Part shown: piece after piece, positions 42,333-53,253 of the stretch
Position numbering within the stretch: the stretch's first letter is position 1
Layout of the letters: each line of letters opens with the position of its first letter
Origin: Dromiciops gliroides
Lineage: Eukaryota > Chordata > Mammalia > Microbiotheria > Microbiotheriidae
NCBI RefSeq assembly: GCF_019393635.1
Contig: NC_057864.1
Location: 469,324,617-469,388,616 of the forward strand
Length of the DNA stretch: 64,000 nucleotides
Direction: 5' to 3'
Program-made: the position numbers and the translations under genes
Notes under the pieces: generated by a model
Seen by the model: the letters and a program-made list of their open reading frames with translations, nothing else
Databases searched by the model: none
What the model was told of the DNA's origin: nothing

Positions 42333-42483
42333 GGAGCAGCTAGGTGGCATAGTAGATAAAGCCCTTGCCCTGGATTCAGGAGGACCTGAGTTCAAATCCG
42401 ACCTCAGACACTTGATACTTACTAGCTGTGTGACCCTGGGCAAGTCACTTAAACCTCATTGCCCTGTCCCACCCCCCCAAAAA
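42333..42483 (+). repeat. SINE family A
   Basis: AAGGAACTATGG (42321-42332) and AAGGGACTATGG (42484-42495) flank it. Confidence 0.88.
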
Positions 42484-42519
42484 AAGGGACTATGGCAGTG
42501 GAATATGGTATATACTATT

Positions 42520-42655
42520 AGAAATAGCCAATGGGTTGGTTTGCTTAAAACTGGTTTTTCCCCCCTCTCTTTGTTTTATTCTTTGTTACAAGGGATGGTT
42601 TGTTGGGCAAAGGAAGGAAGAAGAGGCATATTTGAAAATTAATGTGATGTAAAAA
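42520..42655 (+). mobile_element. L1 3' UTR-like tail
   Basis: TTGGTTTGCTTAAAACTGGT, ATTCTTTGTTACAAGGGATG and a final TGATGTAAAAAAACCCC recall sense L1/repeat-X 3' ends. Confidence 0.4.
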
Positions 42656-42859
42656 AACCCCAAACAAGTGGCATCATATGAAGCAAAGATGGCTTTTTTA
42701 AAAAGCCTGTCTCTAATCTCTCTTGCCTAGTGTGTGGGTATATTTGTATTTTAATTACCATTAAACTATATGAACCTGGTCTCTAACTGTACCCATTCTT
42801 TCTGCCTCATTTCTTATGGGGAAATCATGCTGACTTTAATTCTTTAGTTTTCTCCAGCA

Positions 42860-43160
42860 TCCATCCTCCCACTAGGAAAGGAATGGAGAACTTGATCGGC
42901 TCTGTAAGTTATTGTCCATATACAGCTTCCTGCCTCCTTTACTGTCACTTTCCCTGGCAATAACTTGGGGCCCTCAATGGGGTCCATAGAATCATCCTGA
43001 CCTATGTCTTGATGCTGGACCCTGATGACTCTGGAGAAGAGAGTGAGGCTGATGACTCTGCAGAGCTCTGCCTCCATTAAATTCAATTCACTTGCAAGTC
43101 AAGGCATCACCCTCCTGATGTCATTGGTCTTCTTCGAGGAGGATGAAGGATGAACAACAA
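42860..43160 (-). repeat. SINE family C, antisense
   Basis: It carries CTTTCCCTGGCAATAACTTG, GATGACTCTGGAGAAGAGAG, AATTCAATTCACTTGCAAGT, TGATGTCATTGGTCTTCTTC and a GAACAACAACAAC end. This is the inverse of the repeat at 24590-24830. Confidence 0.65.
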
Positions 43161-43399
43161 CAACAAGAAGGATCCATTGCCTGAAGGGCAGAGACCCTGC
43201 CCTGCTTTTCCTATGAGGCTCCACCAGCAGGGAAGGCATGGACACAAATGTGCTTTCATGTTGTTATTCTGACCTCACAGGGCAGGGCCTCTCTCTCCTA
43301 GAATCTTCTGTTTAGTCACTCAAGTCCCAAGGGACAAGTCCAGTCCTTCCCTGGCCCATGAACTTGGTTGTTAATCAGGGAACAGCAGAGAATGAATAT

Positions 43400-43530
43400 T
43401 TGACAGGAAGTCAGGAGACCTGGATCCTCATCTGGCTCTGTCGCTAGCTAGCTGTGTGACTTTGGTCAAGTCACTGCCTTTCCTGGGTTCTCATGTTCTT
43501 CCTCTATGAAAGGAGAGGGTTGGACCCCAT
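43400..43530 (+). repeat. MIR-type SINE
   Basis: GACAGGAAGTCAGGAGACCT, CTAGCTAGCTGTGTGACTTT and TTCCTCTATGAAAGGAGAGG. Confidence 0.65.
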
Positions 43531-43740
43531 CAGGAGTTCTTAACCTAGATTCGATGAACTTTAGACAAAAATAATTTGAAAAACAATAATATAATTTGAA
43601 AATACAATGAATACAACCATCTCCATGTCATGTGTTCCCTTTGGAATCCTGTGTATTTTGTTTTCTGCATGTTAAAACATGACTCTGACCAGACTGACTG
43701 CCCAAGGAGCCTGGGACACAAAGACAGTGAAGAGCCCCTG
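43531..43740. mobile_element. hAT-type MITE
   Basis: Left end CAGGAGTTCTTAACCTAGAT. Internal AATCCTGTGTATTTTGTTTT and TCTGACCAGACTGACTGCCC. Right end CAGTGAAGAGCCCCTG. Same family as 10051-10417. No matching 8-bp duplication. Confidence 0.6.
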
Positions 43741-44004
43741 AATCAGGTGGTCTCTGTGCTTCCTCCTGCTCTGACATCATATGACCCTCTTGTTCTCAGC
43801 TCTGGGGCCAGTTTTCTCCTTTCTAAAGTGGGAGGTTATAAGGTCGCGAGGTTCTTTCTAGCTGTGACAATCCAATTTTTCTTAGTGAACCACTGGATCA
43901 TGAAGCATTAGGCCTGGAAGAGACCATCAGGCAAGGCCTGGGCTCCTTTGGGACATGGTATGATATGGGGGGAAGAGTGCTGATAGACCTGAGTTTGAAT
44001 ACAG

Positions 44005-44272
44005 AGGTAGTTGGATAGTAGAATGGTTAGAAAACTGGGCTTGGAGTCAGGAAAACCTGAATTCAAATCCTGCCTCAGACCCTTATTAGCTCTGTGACCC
44101 TTGTAAACTCAGTTAACCTTCTTAACTTTAACCTTCTGAGCCTCTGTTTCCTTATCTGTAAAATGTAGATAATAGTGGCACCTACCTCCGCCCAGGTAGT
44201 TATGAGGATCAAATGAGGTAACATTTGTAAAGTGCTTTGCAAGCCTTAATCTGCTCTAGAAATGCTAGTTAT
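44005..44272 (+). repeat. MIR-type CORE-SINE, nearly full length
   Basis: AGAGGTAGTTGGATAGTAGA, GAATTCAAATCCTGCCTCAG, CCTTATCTGTAAAATGTAGA, GTTATGAGGATCAAATGAGG and AAAGTGCTTTGCAAGCCTTA. Confidence 0.75.
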
Positions 44273-44313
44273 CATTACTCATAGAATTGTTCTGACGAAA
44301 GTGGCTTATATAT

Positions 44314-44474
44314 ATATATATTTTTTCCATTTTTTTTTTCAGGGCAATGAGGGTTAAGTGACTTGCCCAGGGTCACACAGCTAGTTAAGTGTCAAGCGTC
44401 TGAGGCTGGATTTGAACTCAGGTCCTCCTGAGTCCAAGGCCAGTGCTTTACCCAACATGCCACCTAGCTGCCCC
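44314..44474 (-). repeat. SINE family A, antisense
   Basis: TGGCTTATATAT at 44302-44313 and 44475-44486 is a perfect duplication. Confidence 0.9.
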
Positions 44475-44702
44475 TGGCTTATATATTTTAAGCCCAATAT
44501 CAATGTGCTGGTCCTCTTTCCACCAGCCCCCCTTGCTGTTCTTGCTTCTTTCTCACCACACAATCTTATCTTCTGGACAAGAAAGCAGTTCCCTCACTGG
44601 TCCCTCAGGCAAGCCCTTTGGTCAGAGCACATGCCAATACCCCAGGCAGTTTCTTGACTTTCCAGTGCAGTCCTCACACCTGTCTGTTACCTTAATTCAC
44701 CT

Positions 44703-45010
44703 GATTTGGAGCCAGAGCATCCAATCCTTCCTCTACCGCCTGCTAACTATATGACTCAGGCAAGTGACTATACCTCTCCAGGCCTCAGTTTCCTCATTTG
44801 TAAAATGAGGGTGTGGGGCAAGTCACTCACTTCCATAGCTCTCTCTACCAATACAAGCATCACCTTCTTTGCAATTTCTAGTCTTAGAGGAGCTGCCTGG
44901 AGCATCCAGAGGCTAAGTGACTTGCTCAGGGTTTCATAGCCAGTGAGGCTTAGAGGTGGGGCTGAAACCCTGGTTTTCCTGGCTCTCAGGTGAGCTTTCC
45001 AACTATTATG
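44703..45010. repeat. MIR-type remnants, sense then antisense
   Basis: GATTTGGAGCCAGAGCATCC with CTCAGTTTCCTCATTTGTAA (sense) is followed by GCTAAGTGACTTGCTCAGGG and GGTGGGGCTGAAACCCTGG (antisense). Confidence 0.55.
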
Positions 45011-45203
45011 CAAACCAGCCTCTCATTATATTCATATGACATATTGATTTTTGATATATGTCACATGGCATCGATATTACATTGATATGACATAATAGAC
45101 TCCATGTGTGCCTCGAGAGAGTTAAGGTTTACAAAGTGTTTTAGCTTAATTGACCTTCACAACAACCCCAGGAGGTATTGATACTCTGTGTAGGATTATT
45201 CTT

Positions 45204-45361
45204 CTTTTGTTTTGTTTGGGTTTTTGCTGGGCAATGAGGGTTAAATGACTTGCCCAGGGTCACACAGCTAGTAAGTGTCAAGTGTCTGAGGTCACATTAG
45301 AACTCAGGTCCTCCTGAATCCAGGGCCAGTGCTTTATCCACTGTCCCACCTAGCTGCCCCT
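45204..45361 (-). repeat. SINE family A, antisense
   Basis: GGATTATTCTT before and GGATTATTATTCTT after. The tail is TTTTGTTTTGTTTGGGTTTT. Confidence 0.85.
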
Positions 45362-45984
45362 GGATTATTATTCTTACCTTACAGCTGTGGAAACTGAGGC
45401 TCACAGAGGTTGTGACTTGCCCATGGTAGTCACATGGCTAGTAAGTAGCAGAACTGGGACTCCCACTCCAATCTTCTGACCGATCCAGTTCACTGACCCA
45501 TCCCACGGCTCTTCTACCACATTGTGTCGCCTCTTAATCAGTAGAGATTTATGGGTGGAAATTGTGACCAGGCTTATTTGGCTCAATGGATGGAAAGACT
45601 TCCAACAACTAGAGCAAGCCAAGAATGGGATGTGCTGCCTTGGGCGCTGGGGCTGAGTGGAGACCCCTCTTTTGGGATCTCTTAGGGAACCTCCTGGTCA
45701 GGCACAGATGGGCTGAGGGATCCTTTCCTTTTCTCAGGTTCTTTGGGTAGTAGAAAGCCCACGGGGACTTAGAGTCAAGAGGCCTGGGTTTGCCACTTCC
45801 TAGTCATATGGCCTTCCCACCATCACTCATCTTTTAAATGAGGATCACACCTGTGCTACCCGCTCCATAGAAGCTGGTGTGGATGGAAACCCAAGTTCTT
45901 AGCCTTTCTATCGGTAGAGTAGAAGCTCTGGCAGGTCCTCCCAGGGAGGAAGGCCTCTAGGAGAGCCCTGAGATGGACCCTGTC

Positions 45985-45991
<7 letters not shown>

Positions 45992-46048
<57 letters not shown>

Positions 46049-46182
46049 GTGGAGCAATTGGGGTTAAGTGACTTGCCCAGGGTCACACAGCTAGTACGTG
46101 TCAAGTGTCTGAGGCCGGATTTGAACTCAGGACCTCCTGAATCCAGGGCCAGTGCTCTATCCACTGCCCACCTAGCTGCCCC
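45992..46182 (-). repeat. SINE family A, antisense, with (TTA)n tail
   Basis: About 19 ATT units at 45988-46047 replace the poly(A), so the minus strand reads (AAT)n. CTGTCCATTATT before and CTATCCATTATT after bound the insertion. Confidence 0.85.
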
Positions 46183-46639
46183 AAACTCTATCCATTATTG
46201 CTGGCTGGCCCTACCAGTACAAAGTTGACCGCCAACCTTAAATCTTTTTGGTCACACATAGCTTGTTGGTCTGCTAAGGTGTGAGGAGCTAAGGTCTGCT
46301 TCCATGGAGGAAATAGAAACACTGGTGAAGTTCTGGATGGTCGGAAGTTCCAAGTACTGGTATCTCACAGGGTCGATGCGAGGGTCACAGGACCATGCAT
46401 TGAGAGCTAGAGAAGGATCCCCTCCTTTTATAGCTGAGTAAATGAAACGTGATCATTCATCGGAAAATGCGCTTAACTGGTAAAGCACTATGTAAATGAA
46501 AGCTTCTAATCATCAGGCAGTTCTGGGCTATGTGTGCTATAGGAATTCAGAAAAGCAGAAGGAAGAGATAGATCAGTGGAACAAATGCCTTAATGAAGAA
46601 GCAGAACAGGAGCAGGGCCTGTGAGAATGGGTCAGATTT

Positions 46640-46700
46640 GGAGAGGTGGATGGGTGGATGGGTGGATGGATGGATGGATGGATGGATGGATGGATGGATG
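46640..46700. repeat. (ATGG)n microsatellite
   Basis: GGTGGATGGGTGGATGG units grade into about ten pure ATGG units. Confidence 0.9.
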
Positions 46701-47349
46701 AGAGGTCCATTTCAAGTGAAGGAAAACATGGGCATAGGCAATGAAGCAGGAATGTGAGGGTGATGGGTAAGGGGGGAATATGATTTGAGGAGTAGAGGGG
46801 AATAAGGTCGGAAATAAGTGGGGATAGGGTGGGGTCAAATTATGAAGGGACTGAATGACAAGCAGGTTAGATGGCATGCTAGGCATGCACAGGGAACCCC
46901 CTTAAGCATAGCGCTAGCATAAAGAAGTCTGTATCTAGGAAGATTAGCTGGATGGAATGAAGGGAACAGGCCAGGCCAATGAAGACTGATCAAAACAACG
47001 CCAGTCGGAATTAATCTTTAAATTTATTTTGCCAGACCATGATCTGTCCGATCAAGATTGTTCCTTGATAGCAGCTGGTAAAGGGAAACTTCTCCGGCTC
47101 AGAACAGAGTACTCTGATGTTGAAGAACAGGGGAAAAGTACACGTTGAGCCAAGATATTGTTTAAAGATGGATCCTTGTTGAGGTCAAAACAACAAACTC
47201 CCACGGAACCATCCCAAAGAAACAGATATCTGGGAAAGGAGAGTGAGCAAGCTTATGGCCTGGCTTTTGACTCAGCCCGAAGCAGCTTTTGGCATCATAA
47301 AATGCAACAGCCCAGCTGGGAAAGAAGAGATGGACCGCCACCAGAAAGC

Positions 47350-47861
47350 CTCACAGTTAAAGCTTTTATTTTGAAAAATAAAATACAAAAGTCATTGAAT
47401 TGTAAATGTACATGATTCCCCGCCCTCTCAGAAATAACACATCATTCTTTAAATAATTAAGCAAGTTCACACCATCCACATTAATCAGATTTCAACAGGA
47501 ACAAACTGTTCTACAAAACATCTGGGATTGAGCACAGACTACCCACTCCCAAAGTTCCCCGCCTTAGATCCCTCAGTCTTCTTTCAGAGGAACCCCTTTC
47601 ACAAATGGAAGGTTTAGAATCAGATTAAAGAAAACTGTGGATCCAGCAGCTGCAGCGGAGATCTGGCCCTTGGAGGCATCTTTTCCCCTCCAGACCTTTG
47701 ACCCCTGCAAGGTCCATGTAGTACCTTACTCTGTTACCACTGAGGTACAGGAGCATCCTGGTAGGGAAATAATTCACTTGTGACAACTGAACTGTGCTTG
47801 ATGGAACCCACACACGGGAAGGGGACGGACGAGAGAGAACAGGGAGAAAGAGGCTGAAGAT
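47350..47861 (-). other. TPST1: candidate TPST1 3' UTR
   Basis: About 510 bp with no interspersed repeat, between a predicted TPST1 stop at 47862 and a strong 3'-end signal near 47350. In a window this rich in retroposons, such a clean stretch fits a transcribed UTR. Its length suits a compact terminal exon. Confidence 0.5.
47365..47370 (-). terminator. TPST1: poly(A) signal AATAAA
   Basis: On the minus strand TTTTTCAAAATAAAAGCTTT is followed 10-35 nt later by TGTGAGGCTTTCTGGTGG, a GU-rich downstream element. Cleavage would fall near 47345-47355. Confidence 0.6.
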
Positions 47862-47894
47862 TCAGGTCATGAAGTCCGAGCCACTGATCTCAGC
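47862..47894 (-). CDS. TPST1: candidate TPST1 terminal coding exon
   Basis: Minus-strand TGTCTGTCCGTCCATCCCCAG is a good acceptor, with a pyrimidine-rich tract ending in CAG at 47895. The frame carried over from the exon at 60660-60710 (phase 0) then reads AEISGSDFMT and stops. The human protein as I recall it ends TEQVE after the same KPQ junction, so only the first residues (T/A-E) agree and the tail would be longer and different. The exon is supported by the acceptor, strand, phase, clean 3' UTR and poly(A) signal, not by protein identity. The true last exon could be elsewhere in 47.9-60.6 kb. Confidence 0.45.
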   Translation of the reverse strand, partial: AEISGSDFMT

Positions 47895-48641
47895 CTGGGG
47901 ATGGACGGACAGACAGGACGGACATTCCTAGAGATCACCCATCCCTTGAAAAGGCAGAATTCCTTCCTAGGGTGGAGGAGACAGAATATCATTACAGGTA
48001 TGCCCTCAGCTCCAGAAACCTGCCCAGCCTCAAATTACACACGGAGGCAGGGAAATGAAGGGATACATGAGATAATCAAGTGAAATGTAAATAGTACTTT
48101 AAGATTTGCAAAGCACATTGAATATAAACGTGTGTATGTACATATGTGGGTTATACAAATGCATGTACATATGTGGACATACAAACATACAGAATTTTGC
48201 TAATGCCTGGCACTTAGTAGGTGCTTCAGAAATGTTTATTGGATTGGATTCAGACCTGTACATAAAGTCCTTTCAGTCTCATGGCAAGCCCCGTGTGATG
48301 GCTGTGATGGGGATCGGCGCAGACCCCAAGAGCTGGCAGGGACCTCAGGGGTCATGAGGACCAAGCCATGCCCCTTGTAACCTGCCTGGCAAAGGGATCT
48401 GGATGCTTCCACTGTACTTCTGGAGATGTGCGGCCTGAGGGGGTGGTAATAAAAGGAATCTAGCAGCAGATGACAGGGGGTTTACAAAGCACTTCAGGCT
48501 ACATTATCTCATTTGAGCCTTACCACATTACCCAGAAGGCAGGTACTAGGATTATGCCCATTTGTACAGAAGAGCAAATGCTGCCCGCCGGCATCCAGAG
48601 GCAAGCTTTGAGCTCAGGAAGTTGTGACTCAGGGCTGGCCG

Positions 48642-48724
48642 CTTATTCATGGCCACATGGTACTTGGGATGGAGGGGAGAATGGAAGCTTATTCATGGCT
48701 ACTTGGGCTGGAGGGAGATTGGAG
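48642..48724. repeat. imperfect tandem duplication, about 40 bp
   Basis: GCTTATTCATGGCCACATGG ... GGGATGGAGGGGAGAATGGA is followed directly by GCTTATTCATGGCTACTTGG ... GGAGGGAGATTGGAG, with one small length change. Confidence 0.8.
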
Positions 48725-49260
48725 CCTGAGGCTCCTGCCTGAGAATCACAGAATGGAGAGTTACAGGGGACCAGCTCCCAACCCTGCCCAGTCTCTCGCT
48801 ATTTTCACTGGGCCTAAGAATGCCCCCCCCCCCCTTGAGCTCTGAGTCAGGAGAGACCCTGGGTTCAAATTCCACCATGGACCACCAGCAGCGTGATGGG
48901 GACAGGGGCAATCCAAGGCTAAGATGGCGGTCCTTGTTTTCCCTCCCTGGATGACTTGTTGTAAAGCAAGTTAATTGCTGTTTCCAGGGCCATTGTTGCC
49001 ACATGAACTCCAGGGGAGGGCCAGCTGGGGGTCATCTCGGAGAGGGGTTAGTTATTTAAAGGCCCAGACTTCAGTAAGGACGCAGCCACCTAGTGAGATC
49101 TCCAAATGAGCAGGTTCCAACCAGGAGAGGAAGAAGTTCCAGCAGGGGCTGGCAGTCTCTTTTGGCTATTTCACAGCTCTGGCCTCTCTAATCACCTCGA
49201 TCTCCAATCCCTCCCACTGTTAACACAGGCATGACAAATGCCCTTCAAAGGAGGCCTAGG

Positions 49261-49403
49261 GGGGCAGCTAGGTGGTGCAGGTGGATAAAGCACCGGCCCT
49301 GGATTCAGGAGGACCTGAGTTCAAATCTGACCTCAGACACTTGACACTTACTAGCTGTGTGACCCTGGGCAAGTCACTTAACCCTCATTGCCCTGCCAAA
49401 AAA
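49261..49403 (+). repeat. SINE family A, young-looking
   Basis: The 15-bp duplication CAAAGGAGGCCTAGG at 49246-49260 and 49404-49418 is perfect, and the body is close to the family average. Confidence 0.93.
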
Positions 49404-49914
49404 CAAAGGAGGCCTAGGAACGGCCTACTCCTTATCTACCAGATCCACCCTGCGCCCCTCTGCTACTTCATTGAAGGGTCTGTTTCCCTGATCACACTTA
49501 GCTGGGATTATAAGGAGAATGAGCCTCCAAGAGAAGCAGCATAGAGAGCTGGCCTTGAACCTAGGAAGTCCTGGGTTCAAGTTCCATCTTTGCTTCATAC
49601 AGGCTATGTGGGGTAGGGCCAATGCGCCTTCTCAGTGGCTGGCTACCTTTTTAAGATGCTACATCACTGAGCAGGTGGCCCAAGCTACCTTGGTGGGGGG
49701 GTCTCCTCACCCGGGAGTTTCAGGAACATGCCAGGTCCCCTTCCCTTCAGCCCACCCCACTCCTCAGGGATGTCCAGAGAGCCTAGAAGAAGCCTTGGGT
49801 GGAGCACTGCTCTGGGCACTGACTCCACCTCTGTCCACCTCCCTCTTAGCGGGTGTGGCTGGGCACCCATGGCACTCAGGGCCACAGTGGCCTTAGGGAT
49901 CATCGCCCCTTATT

Positions 49915-50035
49915 CTACTGAACAGAAAGACGCAGGGGGGAGTCACTCATTCAAGGTCACCCAGGAATTTCAGACGGCAGAGCCGGGACTCAGACTCAGG
50001 GCCTCTGCTTTGCAGGCCCCGGCCTAGCACTCTCC
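49915..50035 (-). repeat. MIR-type SINE, antisense
   Basis: CACTCATTCAAGGTCACCCA, GACGGCAGAGCCGGGACTCA and CCCGGCCTAGCACTCTCC. Confidence 0.6.
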
Positions 50036-50674
50036 CTCCCGGCACTGAGTGCTGTCTCCGTGGGGGCTCTTTCTCATCTTTGGCTTCTAAGTGTTTGGCC
50101 CCCAAAACCGTAAAGAAGCCAGCCCTCCGGCCCCTGCCCCAACTTTAATAATACAGGTTAGCACGGACTCCACAGCATGATGACAGGAATCAGCCAGTGT
50201 CTTAAAAATTCTGCTATTAGTGAATGAATATGCTCCCTTACGGTAGGGAATGTGTGGACACCACTGCTCACATGTGCGATTCATTAACTGTGCAATTACA
50301 GGCCAGAGCTAGGGGGAGAAATGATGGTTTCAAAAGGGAATCCAAAAAGCTTAAGCCCAAGCAGGCCTGCTGTCACTCTGGGGCGGGGGAGAGCAGGCTG
50401 GGGCCTCCAGAGCTCCTCCGCCTCAGCTCCTGCTCTGAAATGATAGCACCGAGAAGGGCTGCTCCCAGGCCCGCCTGCTCTCTTCCAAATGCCGCCTCGT
50501 GGGATCCTGACCGGCAGGACGGTAACAGGAGAGATGCTGCCCCTGGAGCCAAAGCCCCTGGTTTGGATCCCCAGTCCGGGGGCCTCGTACCTGTGCGACC
50601 CTGGGCTTGTGACTTAACCTCCCTCACCAGGCAACTGTATCTGCCGATCACCTTGGGAAGCAGGTCTGTTATCA

Positions 50675-50800
50675 CCATGCCCGTTCTACAGAAGAGGAAA
50701 CTGAGACGGCGCAGAGAAGTTAAGTGACTTGCCCATGGTCACACAGCTACCAAGTGCAGGAGGTGAGATTTGAACCCAGGTCTCTTCTGAGTTTAAGTCA
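50675..50800 (-). repeat. MIR-type SINE, antisense
   Basis: GTTCTACAGAAGAGGAAACT, CTTGCCCATGGTCACACAGC and AGGTGAGATTTGAACCCAGG. Confidence 0.65.
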
Positions 50801-51131
50801 GTTGTCCTGCTGTACCTTGGGCTAGATGTTGTCTAGGCCCCTTCCAGATCTAACACTCTTCAGTGTCTAACCTGGGCTCACTGGGGGCACCTGCACAAGA
50901 TCTGGTAAAGCCGCTTCTGCTGGGCTCTCTCCTAAGACAGGCACGCCAAAGGAACCTGATTAGAAAAATACAGAGCACCGTCGGTGCTTCTGACCATCAC
51001 CTTGTGTGTGACAGAGGCGTCTCCACTCTTCTCTACGTCGCCAGGTTCATTCTGTTAAGGAAGCAAAGAACGGTTTAAAACACTTTTCAGTCAATGGGAG
51101 CAAGACACCAGCGTCACTGGCCGAGGACCCC

Positions 51132-51168
51132 AGAGCAGTAGCAGCAGCAGCAGCGCAGCAGCAGCAGC
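51132..51168. repeat. short (CAG)n tract
   Basis: About ten CAG units with a GTAG and a GCG interruption. A similar but shorter tract lies at 59972-59991. Confidence 0.8.
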
Positions 51169-51224
51169 CAAGAAAGCCAGACAGCCGGTGCTCACAATAA
51201 ATGCGGCACACGGCAATACTCGAG

Positions 51225-51375
51225 GCTCCTAGATTAGAGCTGGAAGGGACCCTAGAGTTCATCTACTTCAGGCCACTTATTTGAACAGATGAGGAAACTG
51301 AGGCCTGGAAGGCTCGAGTGACTTACTCAATGTCACACAGGCAATAAATGGCAGAGCCAGGATTCAAAGCCAGGT
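51225..51375 (-). repeat. MIR-type SINE, antisense
   Basis: TAGATTAGAGCTGGAAGGGA, CAGATGAGGAAACTGAGGCC and GGCAGAGCCAGGATTCAAAG. Confidence 0.7.
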
Positions 51376-51479
51376 CCTCTGTGTAACAACTGCTGATGGA
51401 TCCAAACTAGGCAAGGCTCCACGAGGAAGCAGAGCACCCTGTGGTGGGTGTTTTACTAAGCCCCCATAATGTGTGAACA

Positions 51480-51765
51480 CAAAAAGCTGAAACAGCCCCT
51501 GGTCCTCAGAGAGCAGATATTGTACTGGGAGAAAGAGGAATAAAGAGCTAAGTAAACAGGAGAGAACAGCAAGAAGGAGGGGGATGGGAAAAGCCCCCTG
51601 GGAGACAGCACAGCAGCTGGGCCTGGAAGGATTGGGAGAGGGGGAGGGGAGAAGGGAATGTAGAGGAGACCTGGGGACCCCCAGGCCCAGAGTTACGGGA
51701 ATGTTTGGATGAAATGTACCATGTGCAGAGCAGAGATTGATGGGAATTATGTCTAAAATGACAGG
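51480..51765 (-). repeat. probable L2, antisense
   Basis: GAGCAGATATTGTACTGGGA, CAGCAGCTGGGCCTGGAAGG and GAATGTTTGGATGAAATGTA have the antisense L2 layout. Weak. Confidence 0.4.
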
Positions 51766-52088
51766 CTGAGCCACATGGCCTTGGCTGGGCTGACCTCCAC
51801 CTTGCCTACTGAGGAAAGGTTGGCAGAGCAAGTCAAACCCACAAACAAGACACCACATGACACTTTACTAGAACGGATGCCAAGGAACACGGCCCAGGTC
51901 CCTCCTAAAGCCCACTCGAAGCTCTCTTGTAATCACTTCCAGGTACCACCCCCAAGGGAAAGCACCACACCTCCCCTTCCTTTCCTGCCTCTTATAGTTC
52001 AGACATTTTGGGGGAGTCATTCAAACCACTCTTGTCCCTCTCTGTATTACTAAGATATGCTTAAGCCTATCGTTTCATTAGTTTTGTG

Positions 52089-52827
52089 CACCGGTTCTCA
52101 AAGTATGGTCCAAGGACTCTGCGGGTCCCCAAGGCCATTTTCAGGGGGTCCAGGAAGCCAAGTCTATTTTTCATAATAATACTGAGGTGTCATATATGAC
52201 TGTTAAAATACTCCTTCCTTCCAACCACTTATCTTTGTGATCTCAGATTTTTTCACAAGGCTTCAACTGAACAACATTTCACAAGAACAGATGGAATGCA
52301 AAAGCAGATATGGGGAATATAGATGTTTGCTATTAAGCCAGACATTAAGGAGATTTGCAAAAAGTATGTACAGTCATGGCACTCTTCTCCTAAATTTTTT
52401 GTTTTGGAAAAAAATCTATTTTTCATAAAGTAAGTAATTGTGTGTCACCATGTAATAGGTTTATTATTAAGTAAATATTTTTACACATTTATCATTTAAT
52501 AACATTTATTTTAAACATTTATTGATTTCTAACATGGCAAATGTCAAGAGACATTACCCACATAAGCGAGAGTTCTTTGCGGTCCTGAATACTTATCTAT
52601 TTGTTTGCTTGTTTATTTATTTATTTGTTATTTGTTTGCAGGGCAATGGGGGTTAAGTGACTTGCCCAGGGTCACACAGCTAGTGTCAAGTGTGTGAGGC
52701 AGGATTTGAACTCAGGTCCTCCTGAATCCAGGGCCAGTACTTTATCCACTGTGCCACCTAGCTTCCCCTCTGAATACTTTTTAAGAGTGTAAAAGGATCC
52801 TGAGGCCAAAAAGCTTGAGAACTCCTG
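52089..52827 (+). mobile_element. hAT-Charlie-type element with transposase remnant
   Basis: The left end is CACCGGTTCTCAAAGTATGG and the right end AAAAAGCTTGAGAACTCCTG, both variants of the Charlie TIR (CAGTGGTTCTCAAAG). GTTTTGTG before and GTCATGGG after agree in 5 of 8 positions, as a worn 8-bp target duplication. Internally GTTAAAATACTCCTTCCTTC, CAGATGGAATGCAAAAGCAG, TTAAGCCAGACATTAAGGAG and CATGGCACTCTTCTCCTAAA correspond to the C-terminal end of a hAT transposase of the Charlie8/ZBED5-like type. Most of the transposase is missing and the remnant is broken. A family A SINE sits inside. Confidence 0.75.
52595..52767 (-). repeat. SINE family A inside the hAT element
   Basis: TCCTGAATACTT (52583-52594) and CTCTGAATACTT (52768-52779) bound it. 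The tail is a TTTATTTATTTATTTG tract. Confidence 0.88.
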
Positions 52828-53070
52828 GTCATGGGACTCCAGGCCAAGGAAATTCCCCCTACCCATTCAGGTAAACACTTTGTATGGGACTTGCCTAAGG
52901 TCATACAGTCTGTATCTGTCAGAGAAAAGGCCTTCCTGGCTCTGAGGCTGCTCTCTGCTATTCCAGGCTTGTTAACACTCCACCCCCCCACCTCAGGGAA
53001 GTGATGACAGGAATTCTATCCTAATGGCTCTTCTAGGTCCATAAATGATTGTAAGATAAAACCAAATGAT

Positions 53071-53253
53071 GGGAGGCAGTTAGGTGGCACAGTGGATAAA
53101 ACACCAGCCCTGTATTCAGGAGGACCTGAGTTCAAATCCAGCCTCAGATACTTGACACTTACTAGCTATGTGACCCTGAGCAAGTCACTTAACCCCCATT
53201 GCCCCGCAAAAACAAAACAAAATAACAACAACAACAAAAAAAAAAAAAAAAAC
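53071..53253 (+). repeat. SINE family A
   Basis: GGGAGGCAGTTAGGTGGCAC head. The tail is CAAAACAAAATAACAACAAC then an A-run of 18. Confidence 0.88.

Larger units (their letters stand above)
5311..47349. other. intergenic region between TPST1 and KCTD7
   Basis: I find no supported exon in these 42 kb. The region is a dense patchwork of retroposons and simple repeats listed separately. Stretches where I recognise nothing include 5820-5990, 6670-7260, 8390-8930, 13710-14890, 15100-15680, 18200-18740, 20600-21230, 31000-31580, 32500-33190, 36030-37050, 38180-38860 and 46200-47345. Confidence 0.6.
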
